From the NCBI RefSeq assembly GCF_000619905.2, contig NZ_CP012371.1:3121942-3185941 (forward strand): 64,000 nt of DNA, written 5' to 3'. Below the pieces are notes generated by a model that ran no database searches, had not been told where the DNA came from, and saw only the letters and a list, made by a program, of their open reading frames with translations. The stretch comes from Nitrosospira briensis C-128 (GTDB lineage: Bacteria > Pseudomonadota > Gammaproteobacteria > Burkholderiales > Nitrosomonadaceae). Below are positions 8,790 to 16,883 of this stretch, piece after piece (position 1 is the first letter of the stretch; every line of letters begins with the position of its first letter). The position numbers and the translations under genes were made by a program.

Positions 8790-9122
8790 TTACTCCGGCA
8801 GAAACCCGTACTCGACCGGGAATTTGACGTAAAAAAGGTCCAGGTTTTCCGCCTGCAGCAAATCCAGAAAGCGCCTTGCTTCCTCTTTACTCGCGACAAA
8901 GCTTACTTCCACCGGCAGGTCCGCCGCAAGCTCGAGGAAAGTTTCTTCGTGTAATACCCCGTGTCGTCCGAAGCCCGCCACCGCGCGCACCGCGGTGCCG
9001 CCGTGCAAGCCGCTTTTTTTTGCGCGCTCCAGCAGCCATTCGTATAGCAGAATGCCATCGTGTTCCCGATATTCGCTCACAAAGAACTTGAGAAAGGTGC
9101 CTTCCGTGTCGTCCTCCCTCAT
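8790..9122 (-). CDS. DUF190 family protein
   Basis: The 110-residue product has the DUF190 pattern: an N-terminal LKFFVSEYREHDG strand-helix, then LLYEWLLERAKKSGLHGGTA, GFGRHG and a VEVSFVASKEEARRFL ferredoxin-like half. DUF190 proteins resemble PII-like trimers and very often sit beside crcB; their job is not settled. I chose the ATG at 9120-9122 because GGGAGA lies at proper distance. An upstream ATG at 9143 would add seven residues without a ribosome-binding site. It lies 84 bases after crcB on the same strand, which supports a role in fluoride handling. Confidence 0.85.
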   Translation of the reverse strand: MREDDTEGTFLKFFVSEYREHDGILLYEWLLERAKKSGLHGGTAVRAVAGFGRHGVLHEETFLELAADLPVEVSFVASKEEARRFLDLLQAENLDLFYVKFPVEYGFLPE

Positions 9123-9206
9123 TTTCTTTCTCCCGTCATTCACTTTTTGCTGTTGATTCAGCCAGCGCCCGAACCGATGCTGCGCGGCTTGAGCGGGCTG
9201 AGCGGA

Positions 9207-9593
9207 TTAATGTTGTGCCAGCCATTTGATGGTCATGATGCCAAGCACTGTCATCGTCAGAGAACCCGCCAGATGTGAAAAAATAATGAGACTAGCCCAG
9301 CCATATTGCTCCCGTAACAGCAAGGTGACCGTCTCAGCGGAAAAAGTGGAGAAGGTGGTCAATCCGCCGAGAAAGCCGGTAAGGGCAAACAGCCGTGCTT
9401 CGGGCGGCAGCATCGTGTTGTGATGAAAATACTCGACCACAATGCCGACAAGATAGCCGCCGGTCAGGTTCGCCATCAAAGTGCCGAGAGGGAGGGTAGG
9501 GAATACCGGGTTCAATGCCATGCCAAACCACCAGCGTAGCCATGCACCCAGCGCAGCACCTGTGCCCACTGCCGTTATCGCGTAGATACCCAT
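9207..9593 (-). CDS. crcB: Fluoride exporter CrcB/Fluc
   Basis: The 128-residue protein has four hydrophobic helices and the Fluc signature GFLGGLTTFSTFS in the third, which carries the Phe-box and the Thr/Ser polar track. A GAWLRWWFG segment in helix 1 and NLTGGYLVG in helix 2 are also typical. Fluc proteins form dual-topology dimers in the inner membrane that let fluoride out. The gene starts 25 bases after the aldolase stop, too little room for a fluoride riboswitch, so it should be expressed by read-through from the aldolase transcript. DUF190 follows. Confidence 0.92.
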   Translation of the reverse strand: MGIYAITAVGTGAALGAWLRWWFGMALNPVFPTLPLGTLMANLTGGYLVGIVVEYFHHNTMLPPEARLFALTGFLGGLTTFSTFSAETVTLLLREQYGWASLIIFSHLAGSLTMTVLGIMTIKWLAQH

Positions 9594-9618
9594 TTTGTTG
9601 TTTTATTGTTATTGCAAG

Positions 9619-10641
9619 TCAGTTGCTTTCCATTACCCGGCTATATAATCCCTCGCGAGCCAAGCCATTCAGTTGACAGCGCTTGAAGAAAGTCCGCTGT
9701 GCTGCGGCAACATTGCCTTCCTGTCCCTTCCAGGCGGCCAGGACCGGCGCTTGCAGCGCGCGCCCGTAGGAGAAGCTGAGTTGCCATGGATGATGGGCGT
9801 CCCCAGTATTCATCGCGTTCAGATTATCGGTTGCTTCTTCTGCGCTTTGGCCACCCGACAAGAATACGATTCCAGGCACCGCGGCAGGCACGTAGCGGCG
9901 CATACAACGGATAGTCGCTACTGCAATCTGTTGCGCGCTGGTCTGATGCGGGCATTTCATCCCTGAAATCACCATATTCGGCTTGAGCAGCATTCCTTCG
10001 AACAGCACGCCATGCGCGTTGAGCTCTCCAAACAGGATTTCAAGCATTTGTGAGGTGGCTGCTTCGCACCGATCGATGGTGTGGGCGCCGTCCATGAGTA
10101 TTTCGGGCTCGACAATCGGAACAATGCCGGCTTCCTGGCAAAGGGCGGCATAGCGCGCCAAGGCATGGGCATTCGCATGGATCGCGTATGCCGAAGGCAG
10201 GTCGTGCTCATCGATTTCCATCACAGCCCGCCATTTGGCGAACCTTGCCCCGAGTTGTTTGTACTCTGCAAGTCGGTCGCGCAACCCATCCAATCCTTCC
10301 GTGATTTTGTCACCGGGGCACAATGCCAGCGCTTTTGCGCCTTTATCCACCTTGATGCCCGGTATGATTCCCCGGTTCGACAGCAATTCGGCAAAAGGCA
10401 TACCGTCGCGGGTGCCCTGGCGCAATGTTTCATCAAAAAGAATGACTCCGCTGATGTAGCGTTCGATACCATCCGCAGTGAAAAGTATTTCCCGGTACCG
10501 CCGGCGGTTTTCCTCGGTGGATTCAAGCGCGATCGAATCAAAACGTTTCTTGATCGTCGGGTTACTTTCATCCGCCGCGAGAATACCCTTCTGTTTTGCA
10601 ACGATGGCCTCGGCCACCGACTTGAGTTCGTCAATATTCAT
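9619..10641 (-). CDS. Class I fructose-bisphosphate aldolase
   Basis: The 340-residue protein matches the vertebrate-type class I aldolases. GILAADESNPTI is near the N-terminus, IVPIVEPEIL carries the catalytic Glu179 and GMLLKPNMV carries the Schiff-base Lys220. FLSGGQSAEEAT binds phosphate. It splits fructose-1,6-bisphosphate to triose phosphates in glycolysis, gluconeogenesis and the Calvin cycle. The length (about 340-360) fits. ATG at 10639-10641 is preceded by AGGAGAATAAG at normal spacing. It is the first gene of a likely aldolase-crcB-DUF190 transcript. Confidence 0.93.
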   Translation of the reverse strand: MNIDELKSVAEAIVAKQKGILAADESNPTIKKRFDSIALESTEENRRRYREILFTADGIERYISGVILFDETLRQGTRDGMPFAELLSNRGIIPGIKVDKGAKALALCPGDKITEGLDGLRDRLAEYKQLGARFAKWRAVMEIDEHDLPSAYAIHANAHALARYAALCQEAGIVPIVEPEILMDGAHTIDRCEAATSQMLEILFGELNAHGVLFEGMLLKPNMVISGMKCPHQTSAQQIAVATIRCMRRYVPAAVPGIVFLSGGQSAEEATDNLNAMNTGDAHHPWQLSFSYGRALQAPVLAAWKGQEGNVAAAQRTFFKRCQLNGLAREGLYSRVMESN

Positions 10642-10718
10642 GAGCGCTTATTCTCCTGTAAGGCTGAAGATTCACATCGAAGCCGGAAGCATTCACGGGT
10701 AATTTCGCTCCAGCCTGA

Positions 10719-12872
10719 TTATTTGACTGGAGGCGCCCCGAAAAAGCCTATTTGCCACATCACGATCAGAGCGACGATGACGCCCGCAATCAACACATAG
10801 TATGGCCACACCGTCTTTTTTTCCGCAAAGGGATCGGCCAATGAGCGACGCGAACCTTCCGGTAAACGGGCAAGCTTGGTCAACGATGTGCCAAATGGAA
10901 TATTGATGCGCGCCCGCGCGTTGATCGCCCAGCCGTTTGCGTCCAGCACGGGGCCGAGGTTGCGTTTCTTCAATTTGAACCACGCTACAATCATGGCCGG
11001 GCCGGAAATCAATAACATCAAGCCGATTATCGCCAACGGTATTTGCCAGAATTGCAGTCCAAGTATTCCGCTGACGAGTGATGCGAGAATACCGCCAATA
11101 GCGCCGAGCGCCAGCCCTATCGCCGCAAAAATCCCGGCAAATTTGCCTACATCGAAAGGCGGCTTGGGCGTTGGCGGCGGAGGAGTTGTACCCGCCGCTA
11201 TCGGCGTGCTGCTCTCCACTGCTGCCTTGATCAACTTCTCATCCGATGCGGCGGCTTTCGATGCGGCCATCTTCTGCAATTGATCGCCGATAAATTTGCT
11301 CAGTTTTTTGTATGGCGACCAGAACGCCTGGCGGATACTGATCGAATGGTCCAGGATGCGCACAATAGTGGCATCCCAGTCCTGGCCCTTTCGATCATAG
11401 AAAATACCGTTTCGCCCCACCATTAGAAAATCGGAGTCGCCGGCGGTAAAGGCAGCGGCAATACTCATCTTCTCCGTACCCCCTTTGCGCACGCAATCGC
11501 AATACGCGAGATACAGGCCGCTCATATTGGCAAACTCAGCGTGTTTGCCAATATCGTCAACTCTCACGCACAGCTCGCAACTGCGTCCGTCCAGGTACAG
11601 CGTGCCTACCTGGAATAGCGCCTTATCTCTCCCGGTATAAAAGCTGCGAAACGATACGAAATTATTCACCAGGTTAAATAAGTCACGTTTATAGCGCAGC
11701 AGTTTTTCCACCGAATGGATCGCCTTTACCTCGCTTTCCACCGCTTTATCCTGGTTGATCAAATCATCGATTGCTTCCTTGTGCTTGCTGCCGAAGATCT
11801 CGCGTAGGCGTGCTGTGCCAAGCTGCTCGGCACAGCACGCTGGTTTGGCGGACTGCCATTTTTCAAATGCGTCGAATTTGGTGCAGAGTGCGGCCCACTC
11901 CGATGCGAGCAAATTCTCCTTCTTACCAAATACCGGCACGATGGTTTGCTCGCGTAATGCATCTATTTGTTTTTGCCATGCGGGATTGAGGCCGGAAACC
12001 AATGGCAGGGGTTTGTTTGGCTCCACTGTCGCAAGCGGAAAACTTGCGATATCGGTATTTTTTGCCGATAACGTTTGTGCGGCAATGCCCTGATAATCCT
12101 CGGTGGAGCGGCTTAGCGGGACGGCTGCGCGCACATCATAAGCTGCCATCTGGCAACGCGTGAAGTAGTCATCGACCTTTTCTTTGACGGCATGGAAGGC
12201 GTCAGCGGCGGCTTGTGTCTTGTCACCCAAAAATTGAATATTGGCATCGGCGTCACCCTTAACCCCCCAGTCCGAAAAAATGGCAACTTCCGCAAAAAAC
12301 GCATCATTGATTTCCTGATTGATACCCGCCTTCCCGCTCATGTCTGTTACTGAGCCGCGACACTTCATGATGTCTTCGATCGTTGTGCGCAATCCCGCAT
12401 CCGTAATCTGGCCGGCAGGAACCACGCCATCGCCATTGAATTCCAAACCAGCGACAAACTTCTCGATGTCAGCCATGTCCGCCAGTGAAATCTCTGTCGC
12501 ATCCGGCTTACCCAGCGTTTTCAGAATGTATTGTGCTGACGCAAGCACCTGTTGTCCTTCTTCGCTGCTATCGTCTATATCAGCCAGAGCCATCCGATCC
12601 GACCCTTCGACCAACAGGTCCGAATTCCTCAGTAGACCACCTGCCCAGGCGATAGCTGCCAGCACTTCATTCGCGTGCACATGCGCATCGGCATCATGGT
12701 CGATCAAATCGAGGGTTTTAGTGTCGAATTCTATGCCGCGTGTGGGGCAGCTCAACGCTACCCACAGCTTTTGATCCAATCCTTTTAGTGCCAGCAAATC
12801 CGCGCCGTTATCAATTTGTACTTGATCGAATCCGCCCGCGCGGAAAAATTTCCAGGTGTGTGAGGGAGTCAT
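10719..12872 (-). CDS. Unknown 717-residue protein with C-terminal membrane anchor
   Basis: About 570 residues of soluble sequence precede a Thr/Pro-rich linker (TTPPPPTPKPP, about residue 575). A double hydrophobic segment (about 590-645) and a last helix (about 690-712) follow. The soluble part has acidic helices and a Cys-containing patch (DGRSCELCVRVDD, YCDCVRKGG) that could bind metal or form disulfides. I recognise no catalytic motif. It stands about 75 bases upstream of the aldolase start on the same strand and about 125 bases after the LapD-like gene. It seems an intact, ordinary-composition gene. Function unknown. Confidence 0.75.
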   Translation of the reverse strand: MTPSHTWKFFRAGGFDQVQIDNGADLLALKGLDQKLWVALSCPTRGIEFDTKTLDLIDHDADAHVHANEVLAAIAWAGGLLRNSDLLVEGSDRMALADIDDSSEEGQQVLASAQYILKTLGKPDATEISLADMADIEKFVAGLEFNGDGVVPAGQITDAGLRTTIEDIMKCRGSVTDMSGKAGINQEINDAFFAEVAIFSDWGVKGDADANIQFLGDKTQAAADAFHAVKEKVDDYFTRCQMAAYDVRAAVPLSRSTEDYQGIAAQTLSAKNTDIASFPLATVEPNKPLPLVSGLNPAWQKQIDALREQTIVPVFGKKENLLASEWAALCTKFDAFEKWQSAKPACCAEQLGTARLREIFGSKHKEAIDDLINQDKAVESEVKAIHSVEKLLRYKRDLFNLVNNFVSFRSFYTGRDKALFQVGTLYLDGRSCELCVRVDDIGKHAEFANMSGLYLAYCDCVRKGGTEKMSIAAAFTAGDSDFLMVGRNGIFYDRKGQDWDATIVRILDHSISIRQAFWSPYKKLSKFIGDQLQKMAASKAAASDEKLIKAAVESSTPIAAGTTPPPPTPKPPFDVGKFAGIFAAIGLALGAIGGILASLVSGILGLQFWQIPLAIIGLMLLISGPAMIVAWFKLKKRNLGPVLDANGWAINARARINIPFGTSLTKLARLPEGSRRSLADPFAEKKTVWPYYVLIAGVIVALIVMWQIGFFGAPPVK

Positions 12873-12996
12873 GATCTATCCTTTGTATTATTAGAAATTG
12901 TGAGACTTCTTGAGGAGTTATAGATGCAGCACTTGAGCAATGCAAGAAGAACCTTGCCACCATGAGATTCGAAGTTTCACAAGGGAACAGGTCGAA

Positions 12997-15120
12997 CTAT
13001 TTTATCCCGGGTCCGGTAACGCCATCGAAACCGAGTTTTATCAATGCCTGCCGCTCCGCTTCCGTTTGCACACCATCGGCAATTGCTATGATACGGATGC
13101 TGTGGGCTCGTCTGCACAACCCCTTCAGGAATTTCTGATTATTCCTGTTCTGGTGGATACCGTGCACGAAGCTGGCGTCTATCTTGATGTAATCAAGGCC
13201 GAGGCCGGTAAGCTCCCTCAGTTCAGCGAAGTGATGGCCAAAGTGTTCAATACCGATACGGCAGCCAAGTTCCTTGAAGGTGTAGCAGAAGTCACGAAAT
13301 GCTTCGAATTTTCGATAAGCCCCATACTCCGGCACTTCGATCCAGAGCCGCTGGCACAAGTTTGGATATTGGCGCAACAATTCTGCAAGTTTATTCCGGA
13401 AATCCCAGTCCGCGATCGTTTCAATGGATAGGTTGATCGCGAGATCTCCCGTCAACGACTGTAACGTTTCGAGTCCGTGACGGATGACAGCCAGATCAAG
13501 AGGCCCAGTCAGGTTGAGGCGTGCAGCGATGTTGACGAAATCGCTCGCCTCCAGCCAGCCTCCGTTATGCTGGGCTTGCATGCGGACAAAGGCCTCCTGA
13601 TGCAACGGAGCGCCCGTCGGACCGATCACGGGATAGAGAACCAGCTTGAAGCGATCTTCGGCGAGCGCATCGCTGAAGATATTGCGCCAGTCACCGATAT
13701 TGACGACAGGGGCAGGAAGCTGATCAGGTTGCGCAGCAATGAGATGCCAGGCATTGATACCCGTACGCTCGGCGGTCGTCAGCGCTAGGTCGGCGTTGCC
13801 TAACAGCTCGCCCAGCTTATCCCCGCCCTGGTATCGAACCGCACCGATGTGGTATAGATCGGTTATCTCCCGGTCGATTTTTGATGACAATACCGCCAAT
13901 TCCATCGCCAACTGATTTACGATCTGGCTTGTGTCATCGATATCGGGAATGACAAGGACGAAATCCGACCCGTTCAGGCGCGCAGCCAGTGGATCCGATA
14001 CTGTGCTATCGCAAGCCCTGCCGGCAATGTTGCCTATGAGCCTCCCGACCTCACGGAGCAGACTGTTTGTTCCATCACGGCCAAGTTTCTGGTTGATCTC
14101 TTCCAGGTTATTGATCCGTACCAGGAAAAGAACGCCTTGTGCGCGCTTCGTCTTCGCTACGGCTACGATATCCTTATCATTCACGCTCGGAACGGTACCT
14201 CCCTCATCGCCGCCGGGGCCTGCATCTTTGCCATCGTGGATCAAAGCCGCGTCTTCGACGTCCTGGGTCGTAGCCATGTCTTCGCTGTCCTTGCCGGGAA
14301 CAGTATCCTTATCATTTCCATCCGTAGTGGCGCCTTCGCCCTCTTTGCCGTCCAGGATTTCGAGAAACCGGTTCATGAAGTGGGCGCGATTGGCCAGGCC
14401 CGTGACGGGGTCGTAATTTATCAGCTTGCGCACGCTCTCCATCCGGGACGCTTCCTCTATGGCCCTGTTATGCAAGCGTCTTATCATGTCATTCGTCGCA
14501 TGCGCGATGGTGCGCAATTCCGGTATGCGGGAGTCGGAAATGGTGAGAAAACGCCGTTCCGTAATCGCTTCGGCTTGCTCGACCATTGCCGCCAATGGCT
14601 TTTTGATACGCTGTAGTATCAATATGCCGATGAGCCCGCAAAATATGCCTGCAGCCAGAAACCAGATCAATAACGTTCCCGTTTGATCCCAGAGAGCCTG
14701 ATAGGCGAACTGGGCGTTAGCCGCAACCTTGATGACGCCGAAATGCATCCAGCCGTCCGAAATCTGAGCGATACCCGCTTCGGCGCTGACGGGGAAGAGG
14801 TCGATAAACCACTCGGGAACAGTACCGTCTTTCCGATCCCGTATCCGTTCGGCAATCACCCTGCCATCCGGCGAAGTGATCGAGATCGTTTCATATTGGC
14901 CGCTATCGAAAAGTGCCCCGATCTGCAGACCGATCGTAACCGTATCCTTGCTCAGTTGCGAGATCGAGTGGGCGAGGGAGTTGGCGCTATCGATATTTTT
15001 TTGATGGAGTTGCTGTTCCAGATAGCTTCGCGCACTGAGCAGGCTTATGGCAAAGCTGCCTGTGAAACTTGCCAGGGTAACCAGGATGACTGTCAACCGC
15101 AGTTGTCGAAGAAGAGACAT
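12997..15120 (-). CDS. LapD-like c-di-GMP receptor: membrane sensor, HAMP, degenerate GGDEF and EAL
   Basis: The 707-residue protein has helix 1 (about 8-28), a LapD/MoxY-type periplasmic domain to about 150, helix 2 (about 152-172), HAMP, a GGDEF fold from about 235 and an EAL fold from about 470. The GGDEF site reads NGSDF, so cyclase activity should be lost. In the EAL half the expected DDFG is EHFG, AEGVE is ADGVQ and EAL is EAF. It should therefore bind c-di-GMP without hydrolysing it, as LapD does. An acidic Asp/Gly/Thr-rich insertion of about 70 residues splits the GGDEF domain after NRFLEILD. No lapG or large adhesin gene is next to it. The REC-EAL gene at 22.8 kb is a possible opposing enzyme. 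Confidence 0.85.
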   Translation of the reverse strand: MSLLRQLRLTVILVTLASFTGSFAISLLSARSYLEQQLHQKNIDSANSLAHSISQLSKDTVTIGLQIGALFDSGQYETISITSPDGRVIAERIRDRKDGTVPEWFIDLFPVSAEAGIAQISDGWMHFGVIKVAANAQFAYQALWDQTGTLLIWFLAAGIFCGLIGILILQRIKKPLAAMVEQAEAITERRFLTISDSRIPELRTIAHATNDMIRRLHNRAIEEASRMESVRKLINYDPVTGLANRAHFMNRFLEILDGKEGEGATTDGNDKDTVPGKDSEDMATTQDVEDAALIHDGKDAGPGGDEGGTVPSVNDKDIVAVAKTKRAQGVLFLVRINNLEEINQKLGRDGTNSLLREVGRLIGNIAGRACDSTVSDPLAARLNGSDFVLVIPDIDDTSQIVNQLAMELAVLSSKIDREITDLYHIGAVRYQGGDKLGELLGNADLALTTAERTGINAWHLIAAQPDQLPAPVVNIGDWRNIFSDALAEDRFKLVLYPVIGPTGAPLHQEAFVRMQAQHNGGWLEASDFVNIAARLNLTGPLDLAVIRHGLETLQSLTGDLAINLSIETIADWDFRNKLAELLRQYPNLCQRLWIEVPEYGAYRKFEAFRDFCYTFKELGCRIGIEHFGHHFAELRELTGLGLDYIKIDASFVHGIHQNRNNQKFLKGLCRRAHSIRIIAIADGVQTEAERQALIKLGFDGVTGPGIK

Positions 15121-15140
15121 CGAACGCCTTATTTTTGGTG

Positions 15141-15214
15141 GACCTCTGAATAAGCCCGCTGGGTTGCCGGTTCAGTTGCCGAATGAGCGTGATGATGGGC
15201 TTATTCAGAGGTTC
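15141..15214. repeat. Inverted repeat pair, likely ends of a tiny relic element
   Basis: GACCTCTGAATAAGCCC (15141-15157) is matched in inverted orientation by GGGCTTATTCAGAGGTTC (15197-15214), separated by 39 bases. The CCTCTGAATA core also occurs inverted at 3000-3050 beside the IS5 relic. This suggests terminal repeats of an IS5-type element or MITE. Confidence 0.5.
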
Positions 15215-15321
15215 TTATTTTATGAGATTATCACGGACCGAATGTTGCTTTCCAGTTTGTAAGAAGCCAATGGCATGAAGAATGCGTCAAAGTAGAGCAC
15301 GTGCGCGCGGCAGGGAATAAT

Positions 15322-15705
15322 CCTCAATCTGGTAGTTGACCGCTCATTTAATAGATTAGCGTTATGGTTAATAGCAATATTTCATATTATTTATGCTCAC
15401 CTTCCGAGTGAGCGCGCTACGAGGTGAATTGCACGGTTTTTGGGCACATGGCTGCGTTGCAACTTCTTGGAATGGAACGGCGCCCCGAAGCGTCGCCCGA
15501 GGGGCCCCGCGAAGCGGGGATCGGGCAGCGCAGGGGCTGCCGCGATCGCGCCCCACACGCGAGGGGGCGCCCGCATCCCGCTTCGGGGTCGCACCTTCCT
15601 ACGGAAGGCACTGCTCCGCCCTGCGCGGTCGCATTCCGCGTCGTTGCGCCTTGCCCTGCACCCCAAAAACCATACACTTCGCCCCGTCCAACTACCGGGT
15701 TTAGG
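15322..15705. repeat. MITE-like repeat, copy A, split by a GC-rich insertion of about 198 bp
   Basis: The reverse complement of 58880-59064 aligns to 15322-15460 and again to 15657-15705. Shared runs include GACCGCTCATTTAATAGAT, CAATATTTCATATTATTT and CCGTCCAACTACCGG. Both ends carry related terminal repeats of the form AATCCGGTAG(G/T)TG(G)AC. In this copy about 198 bases of GC-rich DNA (15461-15658) interrupt it. The left edge of the deacetylase gene lies 15 bases beyond, so the element forms its upstream region. Confidence 0.7.
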
Positions 15706-15720
15706 ATAAAGGAGTTCGAT

Positions 15721-16647
15721 ATGCATACCGCCTTCATTTCGCATCCCGATTGCCTGCTGCACGATATGGGTTTACACCATCCCGAGTCTCCAGCGCGGCT
15801 CAAGGCGATTGAGGATGAGCTGGCTGCCTCCGGCCTGATGGATAAACTGGAGCACCATCTTGCACCACTAGCGACCCTCGGGCAACTGAAACGGGTGCAT
15901 GCGCCAGAGTATATCGCGTTGCTGGATGCCGCTGGGCGCCAGGCGCTTTCAGCGGGTCTCGTGAATCTCGATCCAGATACGGCGATGAACCGGTACAGCC
16001 TGCAATCCGCTTATCGTGCCGTAGGGGCGGTCATCCTGGCAACGGATCTGGTGGCTGGAAAGCAGGTGGAAAATGCCTTCTGCAGTATTCGTCCCCCCGG
16101 ACATCACGCGGAACGCAACCGCGCGATGGGCTTCTGCCTGTTTAACAATATCGCGGCAGGGGTCGCGCATGCTATTGAGGCGCATGCCCTGGAGCGTGTT
16201 GCCGTGGTGGATTTCGATGTGCATCATGGCAATGGCACAGAGAATATTTTCCGGGATGACCCGCGAGTCATGATGGTTTCCACTTTCCAACACCCTCTGT
16301 ATCCATACAGCGGGGTGAAGGGGCGCTCGGAACGCATGGTCAATATTCCGCTGCGCGCCGGTAGTGATGGCGAACTATTCCGCGAAGCAGTGAGCCAATT
16401 CTGGCTACCTGCGCTGGAAAGATTCAAACCGCAGATGCTGTTCATCTCGGCCGGCTTCGATGCGCACAAGGAGGATGGTCTTGCTTCATTGAAACTGGTG
16501 GAGGCGGATTACACATGGGTGACGGAGAAGATCCGGGAGATTGCGCAAAAATATGCCAGCGGCCGCATCGTATCCGCTCTGGAAGGGGGATATGCGTTGC
16601 CCGCATTGGGGCGGAGCGTAGCCGCTCATTTGAAGGCGTTCGTTTGA
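15721..16647 (+). CDS. Histone deacetylase-family zinc hydrolase
   Basis: The 308-residue protein shows the bacterial HDAC/acetoin-utilisation fold: HHPESPARLKAIE near the N-terminus, RPPGHHAERNRAMGFCLFNN with the tandem catalytic His, VVDFDVHHGNGTE with the zinc ligands Asp and His, and SAGFDAHKEDGL with the third ligand Asp. Substrates in bacteria are acetyl-lysine proteins or acetylpolyamines; which applies here cannot be read. I chose ATG 15721 because AAAGGAG lies at 15708-15714. An open frame extends 99 codons further upstream but translates the inserted repeat and is not protein-like. Confidence 0.9.
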   Translation: MHTAFISHPDCLLHDMGLHHPESPARLKAIEDELAASGLMDKLEHHLAPLATLGQLKRVHAPEYIALLDAAGRQALSAGLVNLDPDTAMNRYSLQSAYRAVGAVILATDLVAGKQVENAFCSIRPPGHHAERNRAMGFCLFNNIAAGVAHAIEAHALERVAVVDFDVHHGNGTENIFRDDPRVMMVSTFQHPLYPYSGVKGRSERMVNIPLRAGSDGELFREAVSQFWLPALERFKPQMLFISAGFDAHKEDGLASLKLVEADYTWVTEKIREIAQKYASGRIVSALEGGYALPALGRSVAAHLKAFV

Positions 16648-16883
16648 AAGCCCTTCAATGCTCGTTGACCAGTTATCGAAATTTCGTACGGCGCAGCATG
16701 CTTCGCCAATTTTCGCTACAATTTATCGTGATACCGGACTCATATCTGCCTGCAACGACCCACATGGCCGAACTTATCATAGGAGATTTCTCTGACTTGT
16801 TTCATAACGCAGCTATTGTGTCTATGATAGAAACATAGACGCCATGGAGCCTTCGTGATTACCCGTATCCACGAAAAGGAACA

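Noticed and set aside
9594-9618. Fluoride riboswitch before crcB
   Set aside because: Only 25 bases separate crcB from the aldolase stop; no room for the motif.
15424-15720. N-terminal extension of the deacetylase-family protein
   Set aside because: Translates repeat DNA; the true start has AAAGGAG and matches the family N-terminus.
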